Notes: generated by a model not told the origin, from the letters alone. Shown: positions 36,001-45,164, counted from the stretch's first letter. The stretch: DNA of 64,000 bases from Flavobacteriales bacterium (GCA_020635535.1 JACJZP010000009.1:1-64000), one strand, 5' to 3'. Program-made: numbers and translations.

Positions 36001-37492
36001 CTCCACTGAACATGCTACGGGCAAATGAGCCGTTCACGTCAATATTGGTGTATTCGTAGCCCATCAATTCTGCAGACGCCACCTGGCCAACCATTATGGC
36101 ATTTATATCTTCCTTGGTAAGACCGCTTCCGTCCACCTCGGCACTCAGGGTTACCTTGCCTACTTTCTCTTCTTCAAAGAATTTGCCCACATCAAATCTG
36201 CGAGACTCCAACAATCCACGATATGCCAACCGTCCGGTGGCTTCTTCCTGTTTGAGCGAAATATCTGTCTTTAATGAACCGATATCTGTTTTGAGCTTTC
36301 CATAGGCCACAAAATCATTCAAGAATCCGGTAAAGGTTCCGCTGAAATCCATTCTGCCGAGGTTGGCAATGTTTCTTGGAATACTCAGACTCTTCCCTTC
36401 GCTGAAAGGCGGCTGCGGAATGGAGCTCATATCCGAGTAATTGGTGGTGAAGCTCTTCAGATCGAGGTGCAGAAACGTTTCCTTGATGTTCGGAAGTCCG
36501 TCCATGTCGATATTTCCTACCAAGCGAGTTCCTTTTCCGTACTCAACCGCGAGATTGCGGGCGTTCAAACCAGACACTGGACCGTAAACATGGCCAGTAA
36601 CGGTGAGCACCTCTTTCAAGCCATTCATGCCTGGTGCAAAAAAGGCAACATCCTTAAGATTTACCACAGACCTACGGAAATCGTAGTCCATGCGAACGCT
36701 ATCAACAAATGCGATGTAATCTGCCCAGCGATTGTAGGTGTAATGCAGATCAAGATCCAGCGAACTTCCCTCGGTCTCTATCTTCAGTCCATTAACCTTC
36801 AATTCTGCCGGACTGACCTTAGCCAATCCTTGGAAATGGTTGAGGCGGAATCCGCGATTCTCATAGCAATTCAACTTCCTGATGTTACCATGAATCGTGT
36901 CAACATCAATCCGAATATCATCAATCAGAAGATTGATGCTCCGAACATCAAGATCCTTGTAATCAATACCAATCGGCTTTTTTTCGGCATAATGATTCCT
37001 CAACTGAAAAGCTGCATTGTTCAACTCCAGCGCGTTGGAACGGATATCCCAAGAAGGGCCTTTGGCGGTGTCTTTTGGTGCTGAGAAATAATCGATCAGA
37101 AACTGAAGGTTCAATTTCTCATCCCCCTCATACTTGTGCAGATAGAACTTCAGATCATCGATACGCACTTTTCCAAAGTGAACCCGATGTTTCTCCAAGC
37201 TGATGTAGCGCAGACCAAGATGCAGATCACTGAGATAGGCCAACGTATCGCCTTTCAGGTCTTCTACGTAAAGCCCTTCAAGTATCAGACGATTGAAAAA
37301 CCCGATATCCACACCCTCTACGGAAACCGTTGTCTTCAGCTCTTCAGAGAGATACCCCGCTATGTACTGCGTGATTCGGGTCTGCACCTTTGGGCTTCGT
37401 AAAGCCATATAGCCACCTACAACCAAAAGCACCAATAGCAGCAACAGGACCGAAGTCCACACGAATGCTTTTTTGATACTTTTGAAAATCAC
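33059..37492 (-). CDS. TamB-like translocation/assembly protein (DUF490)
   Basis: 1477 residues. One N-terminal membrane helix (~10-30, VWTSVLLLLLVLLVVGGYMAL) is followed by a very long stretch of repeated beta strands and the C-terminal DUF490 domain (ending around residues 1000-1460, with LIQ-type motifs such as GDIVMSLDREGNFKMFGDYYINKGEYLFTL). TamB and related AsmA-like proteins form hydrophobic grooves bridging the inner and outer membranes, for lipid transport or outer-membrane protein assembly with a BamA-family partner. No tamA-like gene is in the window. It is transcribed divergently from tsaD with 18-48 bp between starts, a neighbourhood I recall from other Bacteroidota. Confidence 0.9.
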   Translation of the reverse strand: MIFKSIKKAFVWTSVLLLLLVLLVVGGYMALRSPKVQTRITQYIAGYLSEELKTTVSVEGVDIGFFNRLILEGLYVEDLKGDTLAYLSDLHLGLRYISLEKHRVHFGKVRIDDLKFYLHKYEGDEKLNLQFLIDYFSAPKDTAKGPSWDIRSNALELNNAAFQLRNHYAEKKPIGIDYKDLDVRSINLLIDDIRIDVDTIHGNIRKLNCYENRGFRLNHFQGLAKVSPAELKVNGLKIETEGSSLDLDLHYTYNRWADYIAFVDSVRMDYDFRRSVVNLKDVAFFAPGMNGLKEVLTVTGHVYGPVSGLNARNLAVEYGKGTRLVGNIDMDGLPNIKETFLHLDLKSFTTNYSDMSSIPQPPFSEGKSLSIPRNIANLGRMDFSGTFTGFLNDFVAYGKLKTDIGSLKTDISLKQEEATGRLAYRGLLESRRFDVGKFFEEEKVGKVTLSAEVDGSGLTKEDINAIMVGQVASAELMGYEYTNIDVNGSFARSMFSGEVLVNDTNLNLVFRGGFDLSQELPQFNFHADLRHANLYELNLLRERENATVSGVVEVDFIGNDIDNLIGTIEVTNGSYQQEGDKVYSIDRFSLNVDESPTSKSLELRSGILDADFDGTFSFKSIGKAANSLLKKHLPSYAGDLEPLDASHPMVFDFNIDLKNTEILSYFFAPDLFIGDSAMFQGNYSSIDDQVYLRGRLEEVKFKTVRLDNVQIEAENPGKEFQLGFFADKVNLSDSIYLASFDMRSFTFSDSLGVVVKWNNRSKLKNEAYIQGIASFPKNQEVSFHLEESKIAVAGLDWTVEPNNLLKIDTASFEFTAFKFNSKNQSIGVNGKISHDPAAKLKVNLRNFDLSNLNVVTQQKGISLDGRVSGMAQLSGLYDKLFLTNQLVMDSLVVNDVVIGSGEMNNTWIPATRSVQVFGLLQRDDMTSLSVVGEFMPGDDRPQNFNLKATVDQIPLSLFNPYIEKVITDVKGTAKADLTLKGTTAQPRLTGLVNLKGADVLFTYLNTRFRISDTVRVETDGFYFDNLSVLDERDKVGRINGWVKHESFKNFKFDARMDVEEFMALNTNSAMNSLYYGKAFGTGNVHFFGEPKDMHLDVAMRTERGTQFFIPLFGAKDVDETDFITFVKPKGAEDEMISVDDEFKVTFQNLTLDMDIEVTSDAQIQLIFDPKVGDILKGKGEGDIVMSLDREGNFKMFGDYYINKGEYLFTLQNIINKKFLIRQGGTINWSGSPYEALIDITAEYGVRTSLYDLMYPDTSDVYKRRIQVDCILKMTDQLMNPNIAFDINLPNSDEATRTEVRNKIGVGNDQEMNRQVFGLLVLNRFFPTETQNQALQQAGGFFSSSTTEMISNQLSNWLSKISNDFDIGVNYRPGDDITSDELQASLSTQLFNNRIIIDGNVGVANVQSSSSNIVGDVNIEYKITSDGRFRVRAFNKSNDINTLTQNAPFTQGIGLTYQKEFNRLSDLFRKRKREDYMK

Positions 37493-37540
37493 CTGTTACC
37501 TCAGAATTCCTTGTCGGCAAAGGTACTCAATAACAATGCC

Positions 37541-38560
37541 GTGATAAGTTCACCGATCATCTTAGCCATAGAGTCATCGTGCGATGATACTTCTGCGGCA
37601 ATCCTCAGAGGAAATGAGGTGCTTTCCAACATTGTTGCAAATCAGGCAATCCATGAACAATTTGGTGGTGTTGTTCCAGAACTCGCTTCGCGCGAGCATC
37701 AGAAGAATATTGTTCCTGTGGTTGATACCGCTCTCAAGAAGGCCAACCTCAGTTCAAAAGAACTGAATGCAATTGCTTTTACAGAAGGTCCGGGACTTTT
37801 GGGAAGTTTGCTGGTCGGGGGATCATTTGCAAAGTCCTATGCTTTGGCACTGAACATCCCCCTTTTGGCCGTTGATCACATGCAAGGTCATATCCTATCC
37901 CATTTCATCAAAGACGGAGAGAAACAATTTCCTGAATTTCCATTTCTGTGTCTTACAGTAAGTGGTGGACACACGCAAATTGTTCTGGTTGAAGCACCGC
38001 TGAAAATGAAAGTGGTTGGAAAAACCATTGATGATGCAGCCGGTGAAGCCTTTGATAAGGCCGCTAAGATCATGAACCTTGGCTATCCTGGTGGCCCGCT
38101 GATTGACCGATTGGCAAAGACCGGGAATCCGTCAAGGTTTGAATTTGCGACTCCGAATACCGAAGGATTGGATTTCAGTTTCAGTGGCATTAAAACATCA
38201 TTCCTGTACCAATTACAGCGCGAAATGAAGGCTGATGGTTCTTTCATTGAGAATAATCTGAATGACATCTGTGCTTCCTATCAACACCATATCGTCAGTT
38301 ATTTGCTGAATAGACTAAAAGAAGCCGTCAAAATTTATGGAGTGAAAGACATTGCCTTGGCCGGTGGTGTTTCGGCCAACAGTGAACTTAGGCTTCAGTT
38401 TGAAGCTTTAGCTCAGGAAACTGGATCTCGTTCTCACATTCCAAGATTCGAATACTGCACCGATAATGCTGCCATGATAGGCATTGCTGGATACTTCAAA
38501 TATCTGGAAAAGGATTATTCGAGTTTGTCTGTAACGCCCAAGGCACGCCTCCATTTTTAA
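37541..38560 (+). CDS. tsaD: tRNA N6-adenosine threonylcarbamoyltransferase
   Basis: 339 residues. With TsaB and TsaE the protein transfers threonylcarbamoyl to A37 of tRNAs reading ANN codons. The family start IILAIESSCDDTSAA is at once visible, followed by the metal-binding HMQGH (HxxxH), SGGHTQIVLV, GEAFDKAAK, and LAGGVSANSELR near the end, all diagnostic. There is no ATG in front of the family N-terminus: candidates are GTG at 37541, which gives the usual start ahead of SSPIILAIESS, or TTG at 37511. I prefer GTG. The 48-bp gap to the divergent TamB gene must hold both promoters. Confidence 0.92.
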   Translation: MISSPIILAIESSCDDTSAAILRGNEVLSNIVANQAIHEQFGGVVPELASREHQKNIVPVVDTALKKANLSSKELNAIAFTEGPGLLGSLLVGGSFAKSYALALNIPLLAVDHMQGHILSHFIKDGEKQFPEFPFLCLTVSGGHTQIVLVEAPLKMKVVGKTIDDAAGEAFDKAAKIMNLGYPGGPLIDRLAKTGNPSRFEFATPNTEGLDFSFSGIKTSFLYQLQREMKADGSFIENNLNDICASYQHHIVSYLLNRLKEAVKIYGVKDIALAGGVSANSELRLQFEALAQETGSRSHIPRFEYCTDNAAMIGIAGYFKYLEKDYSSLSVTPKARLHF

Positions 38561-38629
38561 GAACTGACGTCTTCTGGTCGGATTCGAGGACGAGTCTGTT
38601 TGTATCTTCCACCAAACAACCAATCGATC

Positions 38630-39886
38630 ATGAGGAATATTCTACCCGCCATTCTCCTGTTTGTAGCCGTTCAAACATTCGCGCAGCAGAAATCAATTCT
38701 GTTTCTTGGAAACAGCTATACCTACACATCAGACCTGCCCGGAACGCTCTACAGTTTGGCCGCGGCAGGTGGAGATACCATTTATCACGAATCGAACACG
38801 CCAGGTGGATACACCCTTGAAGGACACTCGACCAATGCTACTTCTCTTAGTAAAATTGCCAGCCGTGATTGGGATTTTGTGGTTATTCAAGAACAGAGTC
38901 AAAAACCCTCATTTCCACCTGCTCAGGTTACAGCAGAAACATACCCATTTGCGGAAATCTTGGTAGACTCCATAAAGTCGAATTATGAATGCACCGAGCC
39001 GATTTTCTTCATGACCTGGGGAAGGCGGGACGGTGACCAGAGCAACTGTCAGTTCTATGCCCCGCTGTGCACTTTTGAAGGTATGAATGCACGCTTGCGT
39101 ACCAGTTACCTTGAAATGGGATCGGACAATAGCGCAACCGTAGCGCCATGCGGTGCAGCTTGGCATCAAATGTCATTGGTGGACAACACATTTTGGCAAG
39201 GTCTGTACTCAGGAGATGGTAGCCATCCGAGTGCTAAGGGAACTTATTTGAACGCCTGTGTTTTCTATGCAACCATCTTTAGACAGACTCCAGTTGGCAT
39301 TCCGTATTACTCCAATATCGGCCAGCAGGATGCCGAAGCTCTTCAGCAATTGGCACAGGACATTGTGCTCGACAGTTTGGACAACTGGTACATCGGACAC
39401 CAAGATGTGGTTTCAAATGCTACGGATTCCATGCTTGGTGCATTCTTGGTTCAGTTTGAGGCGAACAGTGAAAACGCCACCGATCATTTTTGGAATTTCG
39501 GTGATGGTAATTTTTCATCAGAAGAAAACCCCACATACCAATATCCAAACACGGATTTCACCTTTGAAGTGACCCACGTTGCCTCCTCCAGTTGCGGAAG
39601 CGACACTACAACTCTCTATATCGAACTTCACCATCTTTCAGTATCAGAACGAGATGAATTAGAAGGAGTCAGAATGATTCAACAAGGGAATTCCCTGCGA
39701 ATTCAGAATGATGCGAATGAGAATTTGACGATTGAAACTTTTGACTCGGCCGGCAGGCTATTATTGACTGATCAAATACAAAGAAATAGTTCAACCACCC
39801 TTGATCTACCTTCAGAAAGTGGAATCTACGTAGTAAGGATTTCTAACGGAGAACAGTTCTCCATCAGAAAATGTGTCAATCCCTGA
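38630..39886 (+). CDS. Secreted SGNH-hydrolase-like protein with PKD and T9SS type A domains
   Basis: 418 residues from the ATG at 38630 (signal peptide MRNILPAILLFVAVQTFAQQ). Residues ~20-260 look like an SGNH/GDSL-type esterase: FLGNSYTYTSDLPG near the start (block with the Ser-containing GNS), and the C-terminal D-x-x-H block as DGSHPSAKGTYL. A PKD domain follows (~285-345, FWNFGDGNFSSEENP). The last ~70 residues resemble a T9SS type A sorting domain (LRIQNDANENLTIETFDSAGR..GIYVVRISNGEQ), here without the usual PNP signature. I infer an exported esterase; the substrate may be an acetylated polysaccharide. The stop codon abuts that of the convergent rod protein. Confidence 0.8.
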   Translation: MRNILPAILLFVAVQTFAQQKSILFLGNSYTYTSDLPGTLYSLAAAGGDTIYHESNTPGGYTLEGHSTNATSLSKIASRDWDFVVIQEQSQKPSFPPAQVTAETYPFAEILVDSIKSNYECTEPIFFMTWGRRDGDQSNCQFYAPLCTFEGMNARLRTSYLEMGSDNSATVAPCGAAWHQMSLVDNTFWQGLYSGDGSHPSAKGTYLNACVFYATIFRQTPVGIPYYSNIGQQDAEALQQLAQDIVLDSLDNWYIGHQDVVSNATDSMLGAFLVQFEANSENATDHFWNFGDGNFSSEENPTYQYPNTDFTFEVTHVASSSCGSDTTTLYIELHHLSVSERDELEGVRMIQQGNSLRIQNDANENLTIETFDSAGRLLLTDQIQRNSSTTLDLPSESGIYVVRISNGEQFSIRKCVNP

Positions 39887-42800
39887 TTACCACTTGGTTT
39901 CCAGATCGTAGATGTGCTTTGAGGTGCTTTCCTCGTTTTTGAAGTAGTAGATACCACCCCAATTCCATTTTACACGTGTGTAAAGATTGGCCCGGTCTTC
40001 TTCGCGCTTGATGATAATGCGCTTGATTTCGCGATTATCCTTGATCTCTGACTCTTCGGTAATACCCATAGGGTATTTTTTTGCAAGGTCTATTTCGAAC
40101 GGTGTCGGTTTGGGCTTTGCCGATTCAGAGTACTTCTCCTTGTCGGTTTCAAGCGCTTTCAGCTTATCGTCATACTCTTTCTGCAAACGCAATCTGACCT
40201 CCTTCTCGTATAATTCACGCTCAGATTCTACGGTACTTTCCGCAATCTCTCTTGCCTTTTCTTCAAACTCTTTCTTGTTCCGGAAGTTTTCTTCTTTCAG
40301 TGCAATCTCTTCCTTTCGTTTCTTCTCGCGTTCCAACCTCATCTGCTCTTCCAGCTCCTTCTTTCTGGCAGCAGATTCACCTGCTTCAGTAATCTCATCC
40401 TTTCGTCTTTGAAGCTGCTCAGAACGTTCCTGCTCAACCCTGGCCAGTTCAGCTTGTCCGCGCTCAATCTTTTCAGCATCAGCTCTACGCTGTTCTTCCA
40501 GACGCTGCTCAGCTGCCTGCTCACGCAGTGTATTCCACTCCTCTGCTAATTGCTTCTTTCTTTCATTCTCCTCTTCCTGCTTCAATCTTCGGGCTTCAAG
40601 TTCTGCCGCTCTTTCAGCCTTGAAAGCTGCTGCAGCCTGTGCCTGCTCCTCCTTCAATTTCAACTCTGCCTCCAGTTCGACCTGCTCCTGCTCCAGTTTC
40701 TTTTTACTTGCAGCTTCGGCAGCTTCACGCTCCGCCTGCTTCTTCCTTGCTTCCTCCTCTTTCCGTTCCCAAGCCTCCAACTCTTGGCGCTTTCTGGTTT
40801 CCATCATGGCCAGTTTCTGCTCGCGCTCCTGTTGTTTTCTTCTTTCTTTCAGTTCCTGTTCTCTTTCAAAAGCGGCATCTGCTGCTGCTTCCTTTTCCTC
40901 TTGGAGCCGCTGTTGCTTTAAGGTCTCCTCAAACTCCTTCTGTAGCTCTTCGCGAATCTTAGCCTCAACTTCGGCCTTCATTCTAACTTCACGTTCAGAT
41001 ATCTCCTTTTGCAGGATGGCCTCAGCTTCTTGCTCCATTCTGGCTGCCTCCACTTCCGCCAACGAATCCTGAGCACGTTGCATGCGCAGTTTTTCTTTCT
41101 CCAAAGCTTCGGCTTTGACTCTTTCTTCAGCCTCACGCTGAGCACGTAGTCTATCTTCCTCAGCTTGTCTACGTGCCTCTTCCTGCTCTCGCTCGTAGCG
41201 TTTTTGCTCTTCTTGTGCGGCTAAGCGTTGTTGTTCCAATCTTCTTTCGGTCTCTGCCCTTGATCTTGCCTCCTCCTGCTCGCGCTTTTTGGCTTCCTCT
41301 TCAAGCCGCTGCTGCTCGGCTAACATGGCGCGTCTTTCTTCTTCCGCCTGCCGAACCTCAGCCAATCTTCGTTCTTCTTCTTTTTTGGCCAAGAGCTGAG
41401 CTTCTTCATCCAACCTTCTTCTCTCTTCAGCAGCTTTGCGTTTCTGTTCCTCAGCTAATCGTTTTTCTTCTTCTGATTTAGCAAGGGCCAGTTCAGCTTC
41501 CTGACGCGCTTTCTCCTCTGCCTGAAGCTTCAACTGCTCCTGGCGTTTCAATTCTGCCTCGAATGCTGCACGTTCCTCCGCGGCTTTTCGTTCAGCCTCT
41601 TTTTCTGCTTGCGCTTCAGCTTGTCTCTGAGCTTCCTTAGCAGCCTCCTCGGCTAAGCGCTTATCTTTTGCAAGTTCAGCTTCCTCTGCCTTTCGTTTGG
41701 CCTCAGCTTCAGCGGCCATTCGCTGTTCTTCTTCTCTTCTGGCCTTCTCTTCAGCGGCTCGTTTCTCAGCCTCTTCCTTGGCCTTGGCCTTAGCTAATTT
41801 CTCTGCTTCTTTCGCCTCTTCTTCTGCCTTACGATTGGCCTCCTGTATTCTTGCTTCTTCCGCTTTGCGTTCAGCCTCCATCTCTTCCTTCAGTCGTTTC
41901 GCTTCGTCTGACCGAGCTTTTTCAACTGCAGCCTGCTCTTCTGCTGCTTCCTTGGCAATCCTTGCCTTTTCCTCGTCCGCTTTTCTTTGGATGGCTGCAT
42001 CTACATCTGCAAGGCGCTGTTTCACAACATCACTCTCCTTAATCTCCAAGGCTTTCTGAAACTGGAGTCGTGCCTCTTCCAACTGGTCTTGCTGAATAAA
42101 TTCGTCACCCTTTAGAACAAGACCATTGAATGTTTCATCAAGTTGAAGCTTTGCCTGTTGGTCAGCTTTCAACTTTTCAATTTCAAGGACCTTGCCCTTT
42201 GGATATTCCTTGTCTGGCACAAGCTCTGAAGCTTCCGTATATAGCGCCAGCGCTTCGTCAAGTTTTTCCTTAGAAAGAAGTTTATCTGCCTTGGCTATCT
42301 TATCCTCATATTGTTCAAGTCGTTTTTCCTGCTCTTTGGCGAGATTCTCCTGTTCAGATATCAACGCATCGACTTCCGCAATTTTGGATTGAGCCTTAGC
42401 ATCGTCAATTCTAAGCTTAAGCGCTTCGATGTATTTTTCCTTGGATTGCTCGAGATTTTGCGCTGCTTGTAATTTTTGACCTTCCGAAATGAGTTTGGCA
42501 AACCGCTCTGACTTTTCCGCCAACTCAACTTCCTTCTGCAATTCTCCAGCTATCAGTTTCTCAACCTGACCAAGTTTCTTCTTGGTGGTTTCGCTATTGG
42601 GTGACAATTCCAATGCTGCTTCATATTTCTGCTTAGCTGCTGACAGTTCGTTTGAAGCCAGTGCATTATCACCTTCCTTGATCAGCTCATCAACCTTTTT
42701 CTGATTCTCAGAAGCAACTCGCTCGGCTTCTCGTGCATTAGCTTCTGCAATTCGCCTGGCTTCCTCAGCTGCCTCCTCGGTCTTACGCTTCTCCTCCGCA

Positions 42801-45088
42801 AGTCTGGCCTCTTCTTCTTTGCGCTTTGCCTCTGCTTCTTCCGCAAGACGCTTTTCTTCCTCCAGTCTTGCCTTTTCTTCAGCCGCTTTTCGCTCTGCTT
42901 CCTCCTTGGCTTTTGCCTGTGCAATTTGCTCGGCTTCTCGAGCAGCCTCCTCGGCCTTACGCTTTTCCTCTGCGAGTCTGGCCTCCTCTTCTTTGCGTTT
43001 TGCCTCTTCCTTAGCGGCCAGACGCTTCTCTTCTTCGGCCTTTGCTTTGGCTATTGTCGTTTGGACTGCAGCAAGTTGCTTAGAAGCATCTTCTTTTTCC
43101 GGTCTGATCTCTTGTGCCTCCTTGAACGAGGCCATTGCTGCTTCGAACTGATTTTGCTTTACGAATTCATTTCCTTTTGCCATTGCTGCCTGATATGCAG
43201 CCTCTTTTTCCTCTTCTGCTTTCTTAGCAGCAGCAAGCTCCGCCACCTTTTTCTCTGCCTCAGCTATTTTCTTGCTTGGATAATTCTCTTCAGGCATGAG
43301 CCCAGCGGCCTCTTTGTATACTGCCGCAGCTTCATCATACTTCTGCTTCTCGAACAGCTTATCTGCCTTGGCAACCGCTGATTCATACTCTTTTCTCAAG
43401 GCTTGTTTTTCAGCTTCGGCCTGTTGTTGTTGCCTCAGGAGCTCATCAATTTCATCTATTCGGTTCTGAGCGGATGTATTATCAATATTCAAAGCCAATG
43501 CCTCTTTGAACTTGGACCTTGCCTCCTGCAGTTTCTTCTGTCCTTGGAGATTTCCACCATCCGCTATCAGTGACGTAAACTGTTCACGTTTTGAAGCCAA
43601 CTCCGCTTCCCGTTGTTTCTTATCACTTATCAGCTTTTCAACATTCGAGATCTTTTCTTTTACACTTGAGTCATCGCTAAAAATGACCAGCGCACCCTCA
43701 TAGCTTGACTTGGCCAATGCAAAATCCTCTGATTTAACAGCAGCATCTCCTTTAGAAACCAACTCGTTGAACTGCCGCTGTTTTTCCTCAGCTTCCCTCC
43801 TTTCCTTATCAAGTCTTGCCAGAAGCTCATCTACGGCCTTTATACGATCTTTAGGTTCAGATTCTGCTGGTTTCAACTTTCCTGCCTCGGCATACAATTC
43901 CTTGGCCTTCCCATAATCAGCTATTGACTCTGCTTGCTGTCCCTGCTTTAACAGCCCAGCATACTGCTCATCCTGTTTACGTTTTTCCTCTTCGGCCTTG
44001 GCAATTGCCTGAATCTTATCGTTGATCTCTTTTATTTTCTTGTTCGGGGCATCCGAGCCTGGATTGACATCTGCCGCGGTTTGAAAAACTTTGATTGCGG
44101 CTTCATACTTTTCCTTTGAAGTGAGGTCATCAGCCTGAGCCATCAGGTCGTTGTACTGCTTTTCTTTTCTATCCCGCTCCTCTGCCTCCATCTTTGCCTT
44201 TGCAATGGCCATGTCAGCATCAGCAATTTTATCACCAAGCTCATTTCTGTCTGGAAACACCCGATTTGCCTCTTCATATTTTGCTTTGGCCAATTCATAA
44301 GTGTTCTCTTTCATCAATCTATCGGCCTCCTTAAGAAGATTGGCATATTCGTCCTCTCTTGCCTTGAGCTCTGCTTCGGCTTTTGCCTTTGCCTGCTCAG
44401 CCAATTGTTTTGCTTCTTCCTCAGCCTGTTTACGTTTTTTCTCCTCCTCGGCAAGACGTTCTTTTTCCGCCTTTTCAGCCGCTTTTTTGGCTATTTCCGC
44501 CTCTTTTTGCTGCTGTACAGCAAGTTGTTCAGCTTCTTTTCGCTTACGCTCCTCTTCTTTGTATTGCTCGTCTTTTATCTTTTCCAGCTCCTCAAAAACC
44601 TGCTCCTCCTGCTTCTGGAACTCCATAGTGTAGTCAAGGTCATAATCAAACTCATTGTACCGTTCGTTAAAATGAACCTTTGCAACAGGATTGGCGAAAA
44701 TGGCCTTGTTCAGCCCTGACTGATCTTGAAACAGTTCTACTATGAATTCAAATTCAAACACCGAAGTAATTTCGGCTGGCATGGATGTGTTGAATTCAAT
44801 CTTCTTGGCAACATAACCCGGCTTACTTACATCTATAATGTAAGTGGAATTGGGCTCAAACAGAAATTCGAACTTGCCATTGGCGGAAGTAGAGAACGTT
44901 TTATCAACGCCACCATTCTTATACAAAGTAACCTTGACGCCATCCAAACCCTTGCGGCCTTCTTTGACAGCACCGGAAACCTCAAGCCCAGATTGGGCAA
45001 TTGTGTTGAAACAAACGCCTAACAATCCAACCAGCATCAATAGCTTAGCTGACTGTTTCTGCAATCTTCTCAAATCCATCAGTGGCAC
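39887..45088 (-). CDS. Giant secreted rod protein: 64-residue helical repeats, Ala/Glu/Lys/Arg coiled coils and conserved caps
   Basis: 1733 residues. Signal peptide (~1-32), then a beta-rich N-terminal domain (~33-150, GAVKEGRKGLDGVKVTLYKNGG, KPGYVAKKIEF) of the carboxypeptidase-regulatory type. Next come eleven TPR-like units from residue 248 (Y/F-x-x-L..A-D-x-L..Y-E-x-A..I-x-E-I-x-x), nine or so of exactly 64 residues, with a ~107-residue charged coil inserted between units 7 and 8. Then ~600 residues of Ala/Glu/Lys/Arg/Gln-rich helix and a C-terminal cap (NWGGIYYFKNEES) shared with the 518-residue protein at 8763-10319. I infer a very long rod in the periplasm or on the surface. The start at 45079 is also possible. 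Many antisense frames opposite it are shadows of its low-complexity codons. Confidence 0.85.
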   Translation of the reverse strand: MPLMDLRRLQKQSAKLLMLVGLLGVCFNTIAQSGLEVSGAVKEGRKGLDGVKVTLYKNGGVDKTFSTSANGKFEFLFEPNSTYIIDVSKPGYVAKKIEFNTSMPAEITSVFEFEFIVELFQDQSGLNKAIFANPVAKVHFNERYNEFDYDLDYTMEFQKQEEQVFEELEKIKDEQYKEEERKRKEAEQLAVQQQKEAEIAKKAAEKAEKERLAEEEKKRKQAEEEAKQLAEQAKAKAEAELKAREDEYANLLKEADRLMKENTYELAKAKYEEANRVFPDRNELGDKIADADMAIAKAKMEAEERDRKEKQYNDLMAQADDLTSKEKYEAAIKVFQTAADVNPGSDAPNKKIKEINDKIQAIAKAEEEKRKQDEQYAGLLKQGQQAESIADYGKAKELYAEAGKLKPAESEPKDRIKAVDELLARLDKERREAEEKQRQFNELVSKGDAAVKSEDFALAKSSYEGALVIFSDDSSVKEKISNVEKLISDKKQREAELASKREQFTSLIADGGNLQGQKKLQEARSKFKEALALNIDNTSAQNRIDEIDELLRQQQQAEAEKQALRKEYESAVAKADKLFEKQKYDEAAAVYKEAAGLMPEENYPSKKIAEAEKKVAELAAAKKAEEEKEAAYQAAMAKGNEFVKQNQFEAAMASFKEAQEIRPEKEDASKQLAAVQTTIAKAKAEEEKRLAAKEEAKRKEEEARLAEEKRKAEEAAREAEQIAQAKAKEEAERKAAEEKARLEEEKRLAEEAEAKRKEEEARLAEEKRKTEEAAEEARRIAEANAREAERVASENQKKVDELIKEGDNALASNELSAAKQKYEAALELSPNSETTKKKLGQVEKLIAGELQKEVELAEKSERFAKLISEGQKLQAAQNLEQSKEKYIEALKLRIDDAKAQSKIAEVDALISEQENLAKEQEKRLEQYEDKIAKADKLLSKEKLDEALALYTEASELVPDKEYPKGKVLEIEKLKADQQAKLQLDETFNGLVLKGDEFIQQDQLEEARLQFQKALEIKESDVVKQRLADVDAAIQRKADEEKARIAKEAAEEQAAVEKARSDEAKRLKEEMEAERKAEEARIQEANRKAEEEAKEAEKLAKAKAKEEAEKRAAEEKARREEEQRMAAEAEAKRKAEEAELAKDKRLAEEAAKEAQRQAEAQAEKEAERKAAEERAAFEAELKRQEQLKLQAEEKARQEAELALAKSEEEKRLAEEQKRKAAEERRRLDEEAQLLAKKEEERRLAEVRQAEEERRAMLAEQQRLEEEAKKREQEEARSRAETERRLEQQRLAAQEEQKRYEREQEEARRQAEEDRLRAQREAEERVKAEALEKEKLRMQRAQDSLAEVEAARMEQEAEAILQKEISEREVRMKAEVEAKIREELQKEFEETLKQQRLQEEKEAAADAAFEREQELKERRKQQEREQKLAMMETRKRQELEAWERKEEEARKKQAEREAAEAASKKKLEQEQVELEAELKLKEEQAQAAAAFKAERAAELEARRLKQEEENERKKQLAEEWNTLREQAAEQRLEEQRRADAEKIERGQAELARVEQERSEQLQRRKDEITEAGESAARKKELEEQMRLEREKKRKEEIALKEENFRNKKEFEEKAREIAESTVESERELYEKEVRLRLQKEYDDKLKALETDKEKYSESAKPKPTPFEIDLAKKYPMGITEESEIKDNREIKRIIIKREEDRANLYTRVKWNWGGIYYFKNEESTSKHIYDLETKW

Positions 45089-45164
45089 AAGTTAGCGCTT
45101 AACATGACTCTTACATCAATGATGACTTTTTGTTTCACTTTTTTGAACTTAATTCAAGATTGAA

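Noticed and set aside
40550..44633. Many plus-strand Ser/Leu-rich open frames of up to 150 codons opposite the giant rod protein
   Set aside because: Shadow frames of the same low-complexity composition; the minus-strand frame of 1733 codons explains the region.
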